The notes beneath the pieces were generated by a model. It saw nothing but the letters and a program-made list of their open reading frames with translations, was not told the DNA's origin and did not search any database. Shown piece by piece: positions 43,844 through 52,873 of a DNA stretch of 64,000 nt. Position numbers and translations under genes: made by a program. The stretch covers positions 1 to 64,000 of the forward strand of contig CALFXL010000004.1 of the NCBI GenBank assembly GCA_937958045.1, written 5' to 3'. Position 1 is the first letter of the stretch, and each line of letters opens with the position of its first letter. This DNA comes from an uncultured Opitutaceae bacterium. GTDB lineage: Bacteria > Verrucomicrobiota > Verrucomicrobiia > Opitutales > Opitutaceae.

Positions 43844-46423
43844 TTACGTGCTTTTGGCGGCGAGGGACTTGGCGAGCGATTCGGCGAGCGCGGATTCTTC
43901 CGGGAGGGCGCTGTCGTTTTGGTAAGTGCCCAGGAGTTGGCGGGCTTCGGCGGTGTCGCCTTGTTCGGCGGCGATCGCGGCGCGCAGGAGGGCGAAGACG
44001 CCGGCGTTGGAGTCGTTGAGCGCCTTGTCGATGGTGCGGGCGGCGTCGGTGAATCGCGATTGTTTGAACAACGAAAACGCGTACGCCTTCACCTGCAGCG
44101 GGGTGTCGGGCGACGCGTCATAGGCCTGCTTCGCGAGGGTGTGTGCGCGAGAGACATTCGTGTTCGAGAGGAGGCTGTAATACGCGAAGTGGCTCTTGTC
44201 TTCGTTTGAGGGGTTTTCCGCAGCGACGCGCAGGCTGTAGATCCGGGCGAGTTCGGCGGTCTGGCCTTGTTGACGGTAGTAGTCGGCGAGCTCGTAGAGC
44301 GACGTGCTCGTGGGTTCGCGCTGGATGACGCGATTGAGCACGTCGATACGTTGAGAAGCCCAGCCCCAGCGTTCGCAGAGTTCTTCGAGCACACGTAGGT
44401 CGGCGACGCGATGGCCCACGCTGGCTTCGATCATGCGCCAGGTGGTCATGAAATCGGCATCGCGGCCGAGGTTGCGCTGCGCGTAGGCGATAAGTGCGAG
44501 GCGCAGGAAATCGTGCTGCGGCCATTGCTCGTTCTTGAGCGAGCTTTCGAGCGCAGCGTAGGAGTCGGTGGCGTAGAGGGCATCGGCCAGCTCGAGTTGC
44601 ACGTTATCGCTGCGGTAGGCGGCGGGGAGTGCCTGGAGCCAGCTCTTGCGTTGTTCGCCGTCGGTGCGGTTGGACATGGTGTCGGCCAGCGCCGCGATGC
44701 GGGCTTGGCTGGCGCGACTGCGCTCGGCGAGGAGAACGGCGTCGGCGTGGAGCTGGCGTTCTTCGGGGAGCAGATCGTTGAGTTTGATGCGGCCCATCAG
44801 ATCGACGCCTTCGTCGATGCGCCCGTTGGCGACGAGCAAGACACCGTGCAACAGCATGCGCTCGGGTGTGGAGATCGCGCCGAAGTTCATGGTTTCGAGG
44901 ATGCGCAGCGCTTCATCGGGCTTTTCCTGGCGATAGAGCGAGAGCGCGTAGGAAGTGATGTAGAACGGGTTTTTCGGATCGTGCTCGTAGTTGGAACGCG
45001 CGTCGCGGTGGGCGCGCTCGAGCGCGGTGCGCAGGAGCAGGCTGGTGTAGGTGTAATTGTTGCGCTCTTCGCGGTTGCCAGGTTCGGCCTCGTTGATGCG
45101 GGCGAAGAGGCGGTTGAGCGCGGGCGTGTTTTGGCGATGGCGTTCCCAGAGCGCGAGCTGACGGCGCACGTCTTTGTCGGAAGGATCGATCGTGAATTTT
45201 TTCCAGAGCAACTCGAAGCGCTGTTCGACCCAACCCCAGCTGGCGATGGTGTTGTACAAGTTTTCGAGACGACGGGTATTGTTGCCGACTTCGATGACGG
45301 AGAGGCGCCAAAGCTCGGCGAAACCGCGCTCGTCGCCGCGTTGGCGGGCGGCGTACGCGAGGAGGGCGTGGCGGGCATATTCGTTCTCCGTCCATTTCAG
45401 CGGACGCAGGTAGTTTTCGAGCGCCGAATAATCTTTGAGGCTGAAAAGCACGCGGGCGTAGCCGAGCTGCAGCCCTTCGTCGGCGCGGATTTCTTCGGGA
45501 AGCGACTCCACCCACACGCGGGCGTCGGCCGCTTGCTCGTAGGTGTTGAGATAGGTGACGAGGGTGCGCGCTTGCTCGGGGCTGGTCGCGAAGCGCGCTT
45601 TGAGCGTGTCGAGGTAGGCTTTGAACTGCGAGGAAGAGCCTTGGCGGTAGGCCTCGGCGATCATGAGCTCCGTCTCGGGAGTGAGGCCTGGGCTTTTCGC
45701 CAGTTGTTCGGCGACTTCGAGGGCTTGGGCGGGCTGCTTATTTTTGATCGAATCGGCGAGTAGCAGCGAGAAGGCCCGGATGCGGTGTTCGGGAACGCTG
45801 GCGATGTCGCGGATCTCGGCGCGGATGGATTCGTGGTTGTCGTTGAACCCATCGAGGAGGCGAAGCTGGGCGAGGTCGAGGCGGGCTTTGTGATTGTCGG
45901 GCTGCAACTTCACCAAGCTCATCAGGTAGTACTTGGCGCGCGTGGGATTGCGCATGAGCTGCGCCACCTCGGCGGCGAGTTGATAAAACTCGGGCGAGTT
46001 GGTGGCCTCGGTGCCGATCTTGTTGATGACATCCTGCGCTTGCTGGTAGGCGCGGTATTTGATGGCGACGCGGATGAACTCGAGGCGGTTTTCCAACGTC
46101 GGCGCGGCGTTCGCGAGACCTTGTTGATAAACGAAGAGGTGGGGCGATTCTTGTTTCGTGGCGATGTCGACCGCGAGTTTCCACGCGTTGGCGTTGGCGG
46201 GATTATATTGGATGGCTTTGCGCGCTGCGGTGATGGCGGCGGTGTAATCGCCCTTTTCGAGGTGTTCGCGGGCGATGCTGTTGGCGCGCTTCTCACGCCA
46301 TTCGCGGTAGCCGGGTTTTAGAACCAAGCGATACCCGACGATGCTAGCGGCGATCAGACCTGCAGCGGAGCACGAAAGAACCAGAATGCGGGTGCTACGT
46401 TTTTTGGGGAGGAGCTTTAACAT
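43844..46423 (-). CDS. Large TPR-repeat protein of the exosortase/EPS locus
   Basis: An 859-residue protein. A short basic N-terminus and one membrane segment (about 13-32, ILVLSCSAAGLIAASIVGYRL) anchor it, with the bulk presumably periplasmic. From about 50 to the end it is all helical with tetratricopeptide-type pairs (AREHLEKGDYTAAITAARKAIQYNPANANAW is a textbook unit). Similar long TPR proteins accompany exosortase and EPS clusters (PrsT/EpsI-type), where they are thought to organise export. The C-terminus has no sorting signal. Confidence 0.85.
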   Translation of the reverse strand: MLKLLPKKRSTRILVLSCSAAGLIAASIVGYRLVLKPGYREWREKRANSIAREHLEKGDYTAAITAARKAIQYNPANANAWKLAVDIATKQESPHLFVYQQGLANAAPTLENRLEFIRVAIKYRAYQQAQDVINKIGTEATNSPEFYQLAAEVAQLMRNPTRAKYYLMSLVKLQPDNHKARLDLAQLRLLDGFNDNHESIRAEIRDIASVPEHRIRAFSLLLADSIKNKQPAQALEVAEQLAKSPGLTPETELMIAEAYRQGSSSQFKAYLDTLKARFATSPEQARTLVTYLNTYEQAADARVWVESLPEEIRADEGLQLGYARVLFSLKDYSALENYLRPLKWTENEYARHALLAYAARQRGDERGFAELWRLSVIEVGNNTRRLENLYNTIASWGWVEQRFELLWKKFTIDPSDKDVRRQLALWERHRQNTPALNRLFARINEAEPGNREERNNYTYTSLLLRTALERAHRDARSNYEHDPKNPFYITSYALSLYRQEKPDEALRILETMNFGAISTPERMLLHGVLLVANGRIDEGVDLMGRIKLNDLLPEERQLHADAVLLAERSRASQARIAALADTMSNRTDGEQRKSWLQALPAAYRSDNVQLELADALYATDSYAALESSLKNEQWPQHDFLRLALIAYAQRNLGRDADFMTTWRMIEASVGHRVADLRVLEELCERWGWASQRIDVLNRVIQREPTSTSLYELADYYRQQGQTAELARIYSLRVAAENPSNEDKSHFAYYSLLSNTNVSRAHTLAKQAYDASPDTPLQVKAYAFSLFKQSRFTDAARTIDKALNDSNAGVFALLRAAIAAEQGDTAEARQLLGTYQNDSALPEESALAESLAKSLAAKST

Positions 46424-46441
46424 GGAGGGCTGGGTTGCTGG

Positions 46442-48037
46442 TCAGGACTGGGGAGAGACGGGGCGGAGGAGATCCTCGAGGGTGCGTTGCACGATCGCTT
46501 CTGCTTCATCACGGGCGATCGGGCCGGAGAGAGAGATGCCGATGACGCGTTGGCCGAGGTTGCGATGGCCGCGCAGAACTGAATCGATGCGTTCATGGCT
46601 GGCGACCTGGCGGTAGTCGATTTTTTTGCTATCGGGGAAGGTTACGTCTTCGATGATGGCGTGGTACACGTACACGGGACGTCCCGCGGCTTCGAAGATA
46701 AATGTGGAGAATGGTACGTCGATGGCGGGGGTGGGGCAGCGGAGTGGTCCGGTCTCGGCGCGAAGTTCGAGTCCGGTGGCGGGTAAACAGACGGTAGGAT
46801 AATGTGCACCGGAAAGGAACTTCGAAACGCGTCCGGGATACCAGCGGACATAATACATGTGGAATTCGTAACCCTCCGGCGTGGTCCACGACGCGGTTTC
46901 ACCTTCGTTGTATTTGAGGATGGCGCGCGTGCGTTCGGGGAACTCGCCGATCTTGAAATCTCTCGCCTGCTCAGGCCAGGCCACGGCCCAGTCCTTCGGC
47001 GGGGGCAGTTGCGTTTCGTGATGTCGATACCAGGCCTCGGTCGCGACTTCGGCGGAGATCAGCGCCACAAAACCAAAAATCACGAAGCCGCGCGGAAACG
47101 GCACCGGCGCGAGCGGATGCTCCACGGGCTCTTTCTTGGTTTCTTCGGTGGCGGGCTGGCCGGCATCTTCGGCGTCGAGCTGCGCGAGCTTGGCGCGGAG
47201 TTTGTCGAAGCCGAGCGCGAGGAACCACAGGCCGGCGAGGCAGAGCACCATCACGACGGTGCCGACATGATCATGCCATTTGTCCATCACCTCGTTGCCG
47301 TGTTCACCGGCGATGTAGGTGAGCGTGATCGTGCGGCCGATATTGAGCACGAAGGCCACGACAAACGACGACGCCATCAACAACACGCGCAGGACGATAC
47401 CGAGCCGGTAGAACTCGCCCAAAAACAGCGACATCATGAATGAGGTCTGCAACGACCGGATACCGCTGCAGGCTTCGGCGACATTTACCCACGTATCGCC
47501 GATTTGGATGAGATTACCCTGGTTATACGCGGGGATGCCGCACAGCGTGAGCGTGTCGGCGCTGACGATCGTGTTCCAACGCGTGAGCGTCTGCACGATG
47601 GCTTCTTCGATGGCGACGGGCCACGGCAAGGCGGTATAGACAAACAACACCGGAAACGCGAAATGCCACAGGTAGCGCAGGCGTCCCATCGCAAAGAGTG
47701 CGCAGAAGGAAAGTCCGGCGACGAGGCAGGTGAGGTAAAAATTCACTTTCACCCAGTCCGGATTGGCTTCGTTGATCACGCGCAGCGGCAGATAAGCCAA
47801 CAGCAGCGCAGCAGGAGCGATGAGCCAGAGCGCCGGAGGGCGTGATGAAGCCGGTGCGGGGCGATCGCGCCAGCGTTCGGCAAACAGGAAAATCGCCAGG
47901 AACGGCACCGCCCACCCGTAGGCGTAGAGGTCGTTCACGATCCACTCCGTGTGAATCCGGATAAACAGCAGCACCCAAAAAAAGGTGATCAATGCGAGCG
48001 ACAGGAGCAGGGCGGGGCGAATAGAAGGAACCTTCAT
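46442..48037 (-). CDS. Exosortase fused to an EpsI-type C-terminal domain
   Basis: A 531-residue protein. Residues 1-275 are an exosortase of eight or so membrane segments with the family triad: C190 in AEACSGIRS, R235 in NIGRTITL and H255/H257 in KWHDHVG. These transpeptidase-like enzymes process proteins with a C-terminal PEP-CTERM-type tripartite signal. After a charged linker (about 280-305) and one more membrane segment, residues about 330-531 match the EpsI domain (EFHMYYVRWYPGRVS, HYPTVCLPATGLEL), which is often a separate gene. It heads the long minus-strand unit. No PEP-CTERM-like substrate is encoded in the window. Confidence 0.9.
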   Translation of the reverse strand: MKVPSIRPALLLSLALITFFWVLLFIRIHTEWIVNDLYAYGWAVPFLAIFLFAERWRDRPAPASSRPPALWLIAPAALLLAYLPLRVINEANPDWVKVNFYLTCLVAGLSFCALFAMGRLRYLWHFAFPVLFVYTALPWPVAIEEAIVQTLTRWNTIVSADTLTLCGIPAYNQGNLIQIGDTWVNVAEACSGIRSLQTSFMMSLFLGEFYRLGIVLRVLLMASSFVVAFVLNIGRTITLTYIAGEHGNEVMDKWHDHVGTVVMVLCLAGLWFLALGFDKLRAKLAQLDAEDAGQPATEETKKEPVEHPLAPVPFPRGFVIFGFVALISAEVATEAWYRHHETQLPPPKDWAVAWPEQARDFKIGEFPERTRAILKYNEGETASWTTPEGYEFHMYYVRWYPGRVSKFLSGAHYPTVCLPATGLELRAETGPLRCPTPAIDVPFSTFIFEAAGRPVYVYHAIIEDVTFPDSKKIDYRQVASHERIDSVLRGHRNLGQRVIGISLSGPIARDEAEAIVQRTLEDLLRPVSPQS

Positions 48038-48116
48038 TCGGTATGAATTCGTTGAATGGGTGCGGAAGGATATTTCCGTTTATTGCAGGTCAAGCGACAG
48101 ACCGAACGGGCCAGCT

Positions 48117-48145
48117 TTGAAAGCTTCGTTGCGAAGCGATTTCAA
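48117..48145. promoter_or_regulatory. Inverted repeat in the divergent EPS promoter region
   Basis: TTGAAAGCTTCG (48117-48128) faces CGAAGC-GA-TTTCAA (48132-48145), i.e. a palindrome with a 3-nt centre and a two-base insertion in one arm. It lies in the 186-bp region between the exosortase gene (minus) and the WcaI-like gene (plus). It may be the operator of a regulator of both units. A C7/G4 tract (48153-48163) lies next to it. Confidence 0.45.
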
Positions 48146-48223
48146 CCCCAAACCCCCCCGGGGAATCCCTCAAAGTTCCTTTGGACTAGCCAAATAGACG
48201 AAGACCTTTACCAACGGCGGCGC

Positions 48224-49456
48224 GTGAAGATCACCGTTTGGGGCATCAACTACGATCCCGAGCCGACCGGCATCGGTCCGTTCAATACCGACCTCTGCAA
48301 GTGGTTGGCCAGTCGCGGGCATTCCGTGACGATGCTGTCCACTTTTCCTTATTACCCATGGTGGAAAAAACGTCCCGAAGACGCCGGCAAATGGCATGAG
48401 CGCTCGGTCGCGGATGGCGTCATCGTGCATCGTTGCTGGCATTACGTGCCGGAAAAACCGTCCACGCTGAAACGTTTGCTGCACGAGCTCAGCTTTGTGG
48501 CGACCTCGACTTGGCGCGCGCTATGTACGCCGACGCCGGATGTGTATTTTGTGGTGAGTCCGTCGCTTTTCCTCGGTATCGGCGCGTTTGTTGCCAGCCG
48601 CGTGTCGCGGCGTCCGTTTGTGTTTCACGTGCAAGACCTGCAACCCGACGCCGCGCTTGGACTCGGCATGATCAAACCCGGTCTTTCCGTGAAGCTGCTG
48701 TACATGCTCGAGCGTTGGAGCTATGGACGCGCCGCGCTCGTTTCCGGAATTTCGCAGGGCATGATGGACGCCTATCGCCGCAAAGGCGTGCCTGAGGAAA
48801 AAATTTATCTGTTTCCGAACTGGATTCCCGACGAGCCACCCGCCGGTGTCGCCGATGGACAAGCCGCGGCGTCGTTTCGTCGTGAATATGGGCTCGCGCC
48901 GCAGACACCGCTCATCGCGTACTCGGGCAATCTTGGCGTGAAACAAGGACTCGATGTCGTCGTCGAAGCCGCGCGCGGCGGCGTGGATGCGCATTGGGCG
49001 ATTTGCGGCGAAGGCGCAGCGAAACCTGTGCTGGAAGCGGCGATCGCCGCGGCACCCGATTGCGGGGCACGCTTGTATCCGCTGCAGCCCGACGATCGCT
49101 ATCGCGCGCTCCTGCGCGAAGCCGACGTGAATCTCATCACGCAACAACGCGGCACGGGACAATTTTTCTTCCCGAGCAAATTGCTCTCGATCCTCCAATA
49201 CGGCCGCCCGGTGCTCGCGGTCGCCGATGAGTCGAGCGAACTTGCGCGCGCCACGCGCGAAGGCGGCTTCGGCGTCGTCGTCGCACCGGGCGATGTCGCA
49301 GGATTGCGCGAAGCGGCACGGACGATCATTCGAGCGTCGGCCGAACAAAAAGCCGAATGGGCGCAGCGTGGACGCGCGTGGGTGGATCAGTTCCGCCGGA
49401 GCCGTGTGCTTGGCGAGTTCGAACAACGTCTCGCGCGCGTCGCCGGCGCGGTTTGA
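48224..49456 (+). CDS. wcaI: WcaI-like family 4 glycosyltransferase (GTG start)
   Basis: A 410-residue GT-B enzyme. The GTG at 48224 is chosen because the fold starts there (VKITVWGINYDPEPTGIGPF), exactly as in WcaI of colanic acid synthesis. RPFVFHVQDLQPDAALGLGM and the late QRGTGQFFFPSKLLSILQYGRPVLAVAD donor-site block are also WcaI-like. It transfers a sugar to the lipid-linked repeat at the cytoplasmic face. It is divergent from the EPS unit and is probably controlled from the shared intergenic region. Confidence 0.9.
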   Translation: MKITVWGINYDPEPTGIGPFNTDLCKWLASRGHSVTMLSTFPYYPWWKKRPEDAGKWHERSVADGVIVHRCWHYVPEKPSTLKRLLHELSFVATSTWRALCTPTPDVYFVVSPSLFLGIGAFVASRVSRRPFVFHVQDLQPDAALGLGMIKPGLSVKLLYMLERWSYGRAALVSGISQGMMDAYRRKGVPEEKIYLFPNWIPDEPPAGVADGQAAASFRREYGLAPQTPLIAYSGNLGVKQGLDVVVEAARGGVDAHWAICGEGAAKPVLEAAIAAAPDCGARLYPLQPDDRYRALLREADVNLITQQRGTGQFFFPSKLLSILQYGRPVLAVADESSELARATREGGFGVVVAPGDVAGLREAARTIIRASAEQKAEWAQRGRAWVDQFRRSRVLGEFEQRLARVAGAV

Positions 49457-49490
49457 AAACGCGAGCGGGCGTGTAGTGAGCGTTTGAATA

Positions 49491-49512
49491 CGCCATCGTT
49501 TGACGATCGGCG
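49491..49512. terminator. Hairpin between convergent WcaI-like and helicase genes
   Basis: CGCCATCGT (49491-49499) pairs with ACGATCGGCG (49503-49512) around a 3-nt loop with one bulged base. It has no U tract. The 14-mer TGAATACGCCATCG at its left edge (49485-49498) also occurs at 8451-8464 at the GH1/GH9 convergent junction. Confidence 0.4.
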
Positions 49513-49526
49513 AAGCCAGGACGATA

Positions 49527-52079
49527 TCACAGCCACTCGATGAGCTCGGCGTCGTGCGCGATGAAATGCGCGCTGCGATATTCCGGCGCGAGCAGGCGCG
49601 AATAACTTTCCTCCGCGAAGCGCCGGCAGTGCAGCAGGACTTTTGCTTGTTGGCCCGGCGCGCGCACCAGACGGCCGAGCGCCTGATTCACTTTTTGGAT
49701 GCCGGGAATCTGATAAACGCGGCGCGCGGCCGCCTCGCGTCCATGATGCGCAAACGCGGCGAGGCGCGCGCGCTGCACGGCATTGACCTCGGGTAATGCC
49801 GGACCGGCCACAAGCGCGTGGCTGATGCGGCCGCCGAGCAGATCGATGCCCTCGGCAAAACTGCTTCCGAGCACGAGAAACAACAGGTCCGCGGAGCCTA
49901 GCGCTTGATCGACCCACGCGCTTTGCGCGGCGAGATCGGGCAGGCGCGGTTGCAGCGTCACGCGCACATGCGGATGCTCTTCTTCGAGCGCGCGCAGGAT
50001 CGTCTCGGCGTAAGCATAGCTCGGGAAAAAGGCAGCGGCCCGAGCCGGAGTGTCTTTCGTTTCTACGTGAGACGCCGCATGCGCGAGTTGGGCGAGCGTG
50101 ATCGCCGTGGTGGCGGTGTGTCGCGCGCGCTGTTGGTAAGTCGTATCCACCCGCACATCGATCGCGATGTCGTAAGCGTGATCGCGCCACGGCGCCTCCG
50201 CGCGCACGATCGCGGGCGATGCGAGTTCTCGCGCTTCTTCGTGACGAAGCAAATCGGCTCCCGAAGTCAGCTGCCGAAACAGCCGGCGTGTATCGCGTTT
50301 GTTGAGATCGCCGAGACGTTCCGGTTGCTCGGCGGCGACCATCTCGGTCTGCATCGTGACGACGGGCGCTTCATCGAGTCCCGCCGCCGCGGCGAAAGCG
50401 TCGGCGGGCGAGAGTGTCGCGGAGGCGAGCACGGCGCCTTTGAACGAACGCAGCATCGGGCCGATCACCGCGGCGGCGTCGAGGCAGGTGATGACAAGTT
50501 CCGCCGGACGAGGACTCCACCACAAGCGCGGAAGATCGGTTGTATTCAAAATTTCATTACACGAGGGAATCTGCCAAAGGAGTTCGTTGAGCCCGGGCGG
50601 AATCTGTGTCGTGTCCAACGGCGTTATGGCGATGAGCGCGGCGAGTGTCGCGAGGAGATCGCGGGCGTCGTCTTCATCGGCGAGCGGCAGGGCGTCGTGG
50701 GTCGGCAGCCGATGGAGAAAATGCGCCCAGTGTTCGCATGCCTGCACGAGTTTCTGCGGGGCGCGCAGTTGATGAAGCGTCTCGGCGAGCGCCGACGCAT
50801 CCGAGGCGCTGAAAGCATGCGAATACGCATCGGCCACGCGCGACGGCAGATTGTGCGCTTCGTCCACGAGGAGCAGCGTTTGCGCGGGATCGAAACCCGG
50901 TTGGTCGAAGAAAAGTCCGCGCGTGGACGGCGAGAAGACGTAGTTGTAGTCGCCGATCCAGACGTCGTTAAACGGCAGCGCGGCGCGGGTGATTTCGTAC
51001 GGACAAATCGATGCCTCGCGTCCGGCCGCGCGCAGGGAAGCGATGTCGCGCGGTTCGTTTTCCAGACGATAAAATCGCGAAAGTCCGCTGCGCGGCCAGC
51101 GTGCTTCGGCGCCTGCGATGTGCGGACAAACATCGCGCGAACAGTGGAAAACGGTGTGGATGCAGTGCTCGTGCTTCGGTCGCACCAACCACGCGGCCAC
51201 GGCAGTCGATTGCGTTTCGGGAGAAGCTGTTGCCTCCGATGCAACGGGCCCGGTCATGTCGCTCAAGGTGCGCATGACCTGGAGTTGCCCGGTCGCCTTG
51301 CTGGTGAGGTAGAGGACGCGTTCGCAGCGAGCGTCGCGCAGATGGGTGAGCGCGAGTTCGAGAAGCGCGCCGGTTTTACCGAAGCCGGTCGGGGCTTCGA
51401 AGAACACGATGGGTTGTCGGTTTGCCGCCTCGGCGAGTTGTTCACGCGTGGTTTCTTGTCCGGGACGCAGCGACGGAAACGGTGGACGAAACCGCAGCGT
51501 GCGGAGTCGTTCGCGCGCACGAAGGCGAAGGTCGAGAAATTCGCAGACGCGCTCGAGCTGCGCTTGAAAAAGGACTTCGTCCGCGCTCGTGAGCGCGACG
51601 GTCTGTGCGAGGCCGGAGGCGATCTCGACGAAGTGTAGTTCTGCGCCGGATACAGCTTGTCCGTTTGCGGCAGGAATGGCGGCGGGGTCGAAACGCGCGA
51701 GCGCCGCGTAAGTCGCCAGTTGGATGAAGTAGGCGGGGTATTCCGCGCGCAGCTCGGAGTCGTCGGCGGGGAGTTCGCGGCTGACGGTTTTGATTTCGCG
51801 CAGCAGCAGTCCGCGATCGTTGGGCACGATCTGATCGATTCGACCGGTGAGCGTCAGCACCCAGCCGCGATGCGCGACGCGACCGGAGATCGGAACTTCG
51901 AAAAGCGCATCCGAGCGCTCGGCGGAGGTTTGCGCGCGGAGTTGATTGTGCCAGTGCGTGCCGAGTTGCGCGCGCCACAGTCCTGAAGGCGCTCCGAGCG
52001 ACTCGCGCGGGCCGAGCGTGAAATCCGCAAACTCGCCAACGCTCAGACGGGCGGTGCGTTGTTCGAGATCGAATTCCAT
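49527..52079 (-). CDS. Fe-S superfamily 2 helicase fused to a PD-(D/E)XK nuclease domain (DinG/XPD-like)
   Basis: An 850-residue protein. The N-terminal 200 residues look like a RecB/Cas4-type nuclease: D82 in GRIDQIV and E95/K97 in LREIKTVS fit the D...ExK active site. The helicase part has Walker A APTGFGKT (229-236), a DEAH box LLVDEAHN (403-410) and four cysteines (C306, C313, C318, C359) spaced like the XPD/DinG iron-sulfur cluster. The C-terminal helicase lobe ends with VNQALGRLVRAPGQ, the motif VI arginine block. It likely unwinds and trims damaged or forked DNA. It is upstream-neighboured by recO on the same strand, which suggests a repair context. Confidence 0.88.
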   Translation of the reverse strand: MEFDLEQRTARLSVGEFADFTLGPRESLGAPSGLWRAQLGTHWHNQLRAQTSAERSDALFEVPISGRVAHRGWVLTLTGRIDQIVPNDRGLLLREIKTVSRELPADDSELRAEYPAYFIQLATYAALARFDPAAIPAANGQAVSGAELHFVEIASGLAQTVALTSADEVLFQAQLERVCEFLDLRLRARERLRTLRFRPPFPSLRPGQETTREQLAEAANRQPIVFFEAPTGFGKTGALLELALTHLRDARCERVLYLTSKATGQLQVMRTLSDMTGPVASEATASPETQSTAVAAWLVRPKHEHCIHTVFHCSRDVCPHIAGAEARWPRSGLSRFYRLENEPRDIASLRAAGREASICPYEITRAALPFNDVWIGDYNYVFSPSTRGLFFDQPGFDPAQTLLLVDEAHNLPSRVADAYSHAFSASDASALAETLHQLRAPQKLVQACEHWAHFLHRLPTHDALPLADEDDARDLLATLAALIAITPLDTTQIPPGLNELLWQIPSCNEILNTTDLPRLWWSPRPAELVITCLDAAAVIGPMLRSFKGAVLASATLSPADAFAAAAGLDEAPVVTMQTEMVAAEQPERLGDLNKRDTRRLFRQLTSGADLLRHEEARELASPAIVRAEAPWRDHAYDIAIDVRVDTTYQQRARHTATTAITLAQLAHAASHVETKDTPARAAAFFPSYAYAETILRALEEEHPHVRVTLQPRLPDLAAQSAWVDQALGSADLLFLVLGSSFAEGIDLLGGRISHALVAGPALPEVNAVQRARLAAFAHHGREAAARRVYQIPGIQKVNQALGRLVRAPGQQAKVLLHCRRFAEESYSRLLAPEYRSAHFIAHDAELIEWL

Positions 52080-52140
52080 GTGGCGGAGGGCGGGAGAAGA
52101 AGGCCGAATGACGAAGGCTGAATGACGAATGCCAGTGACC
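52080..52140 (-). repeat. Pyrimidine-rich leader repeat before the helicase gene
   Basis: On the minus strand the leader reads ATTCGTCATTCAGCCTTCG, TCATTCGGCCTTCTTCTCC and so on up to the ATG. The TCATTCG/GGCCTTC units recur before the starts at 52787, 54265, 57930 and 63904, always in the same orientation relative to the gene. No Shine-Dalgarno site is present. Confidence 0.55.
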
Positions 52141-52175
52141 AGCGACAGTGGTGGGGGCGAGTTTTCGGCGGATGT

Positions 52176-52787
52176 TTAGAGGAGGATTTCGGTGTGATCG
52201 CGGAGGTAGTCGTCGAGGCGGCGCTGGAGGCGCGCCACGGAGGCGGTGTCGGCGGTCTGGGCGGAGAGCGGTTGATTCAGCAGATGAGCGACGAGCGTGC
52301 GATCGGCGGGCGGGAGCGTGGGAAACCAGTGTTGTTTCAGCGGATGCCCTTCGTCGCGTGCGAGGCGGTAGAGACTTTTGAAGTAAACGATATCGGGTCG
52401 ATCGGACGATGCGAATGCGGCGAGCGCTTCGCGCAGGAGTTGAGAAACGGACTCGCGGCTTTCTTCGGGAATGGGATTGCGGGCGATGAAGGTTGAGAGC
52501 GCGGAGGCGAGTCGAAGCGTGTCGTAGTTGCGGCCGAGGTTTGTGTGGCGTTGCACGAGACGCGCTTCGCGCACGAACCACGTTTGTCCTTGGTTCGCGG
52601 TTTCGAGGACGACGGAGACTTCATCGAATAAATCGAGCGCGGGAACGGCGGCGTTTTTTTTGGAGAGCCGATGCACCGCGAGAATCGCTCCCTGCGCAGG
52701 TGTGAACAACGTGAAGGTTTGAAAGGCATCGGCCGGCGGACGCTTGGTGAGCACAAAGGCGTCGGTCGTGATTTGCGGGCCTGACAT
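52176..52787 (-). CDS. recO: RecO-like DNA repair protein
   Basis: A 203-residue protein from the ATG at 52787. The N-terminal OB-fold is clear (DAFVLTKRPPADAFQTFTLFTPAQGAILAVHRLSKK) followed by an all-helical C-terminal part. RecO helps RecR load RecA onto SSB-coated DNA. It is shorter than typical RecO (about 240 residues), and the usual CxxC zinc-finger region is not seen. It lies 96 bp upstream of the helicase-nuclease gene. Confidence 0.75.
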   Translation of the reverse strand: MSGPQITTDAFVLTKRPPADAFQTFTLFTPAQGAILAVHRLSKKNAAVPALDLFDEVSVVLETANQGQTWFVREARLVQRHTNLGRNYDTLRLASALSTFIARNPIPEESRESVSQLLREALAAFASSDRPDIVYFKSLYRLARDEGHPLKQHWFPTLPPADRTLVAHLLNQPLSAQTADTASVARLQRRLDDYLRDHTEILL

Positions 52788-52860
52788 GAGAAATCCGAAG
52801 GGGGAGAAATGACGAATGGCGAAATCCGAAGGCCGAATAGGGAACGGCCAGTGCGTACCA
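52788..52860 (-). repeat. Pyrimidine-rich leader repeat before recO
   Basis: On the minus strand: CCTATTCGGCCTTCGGATTT, CGCCATTCGTCATTTCTCCC, then CCTTCGGATTTCTC up to the ATG. It shares ATTCGGCCTTC and CATTCGTCATT units with the leaders before 52079 and 63904. Confidence 0.55.
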
Positions 52861-52873
52861 GACACGGGTGTTT

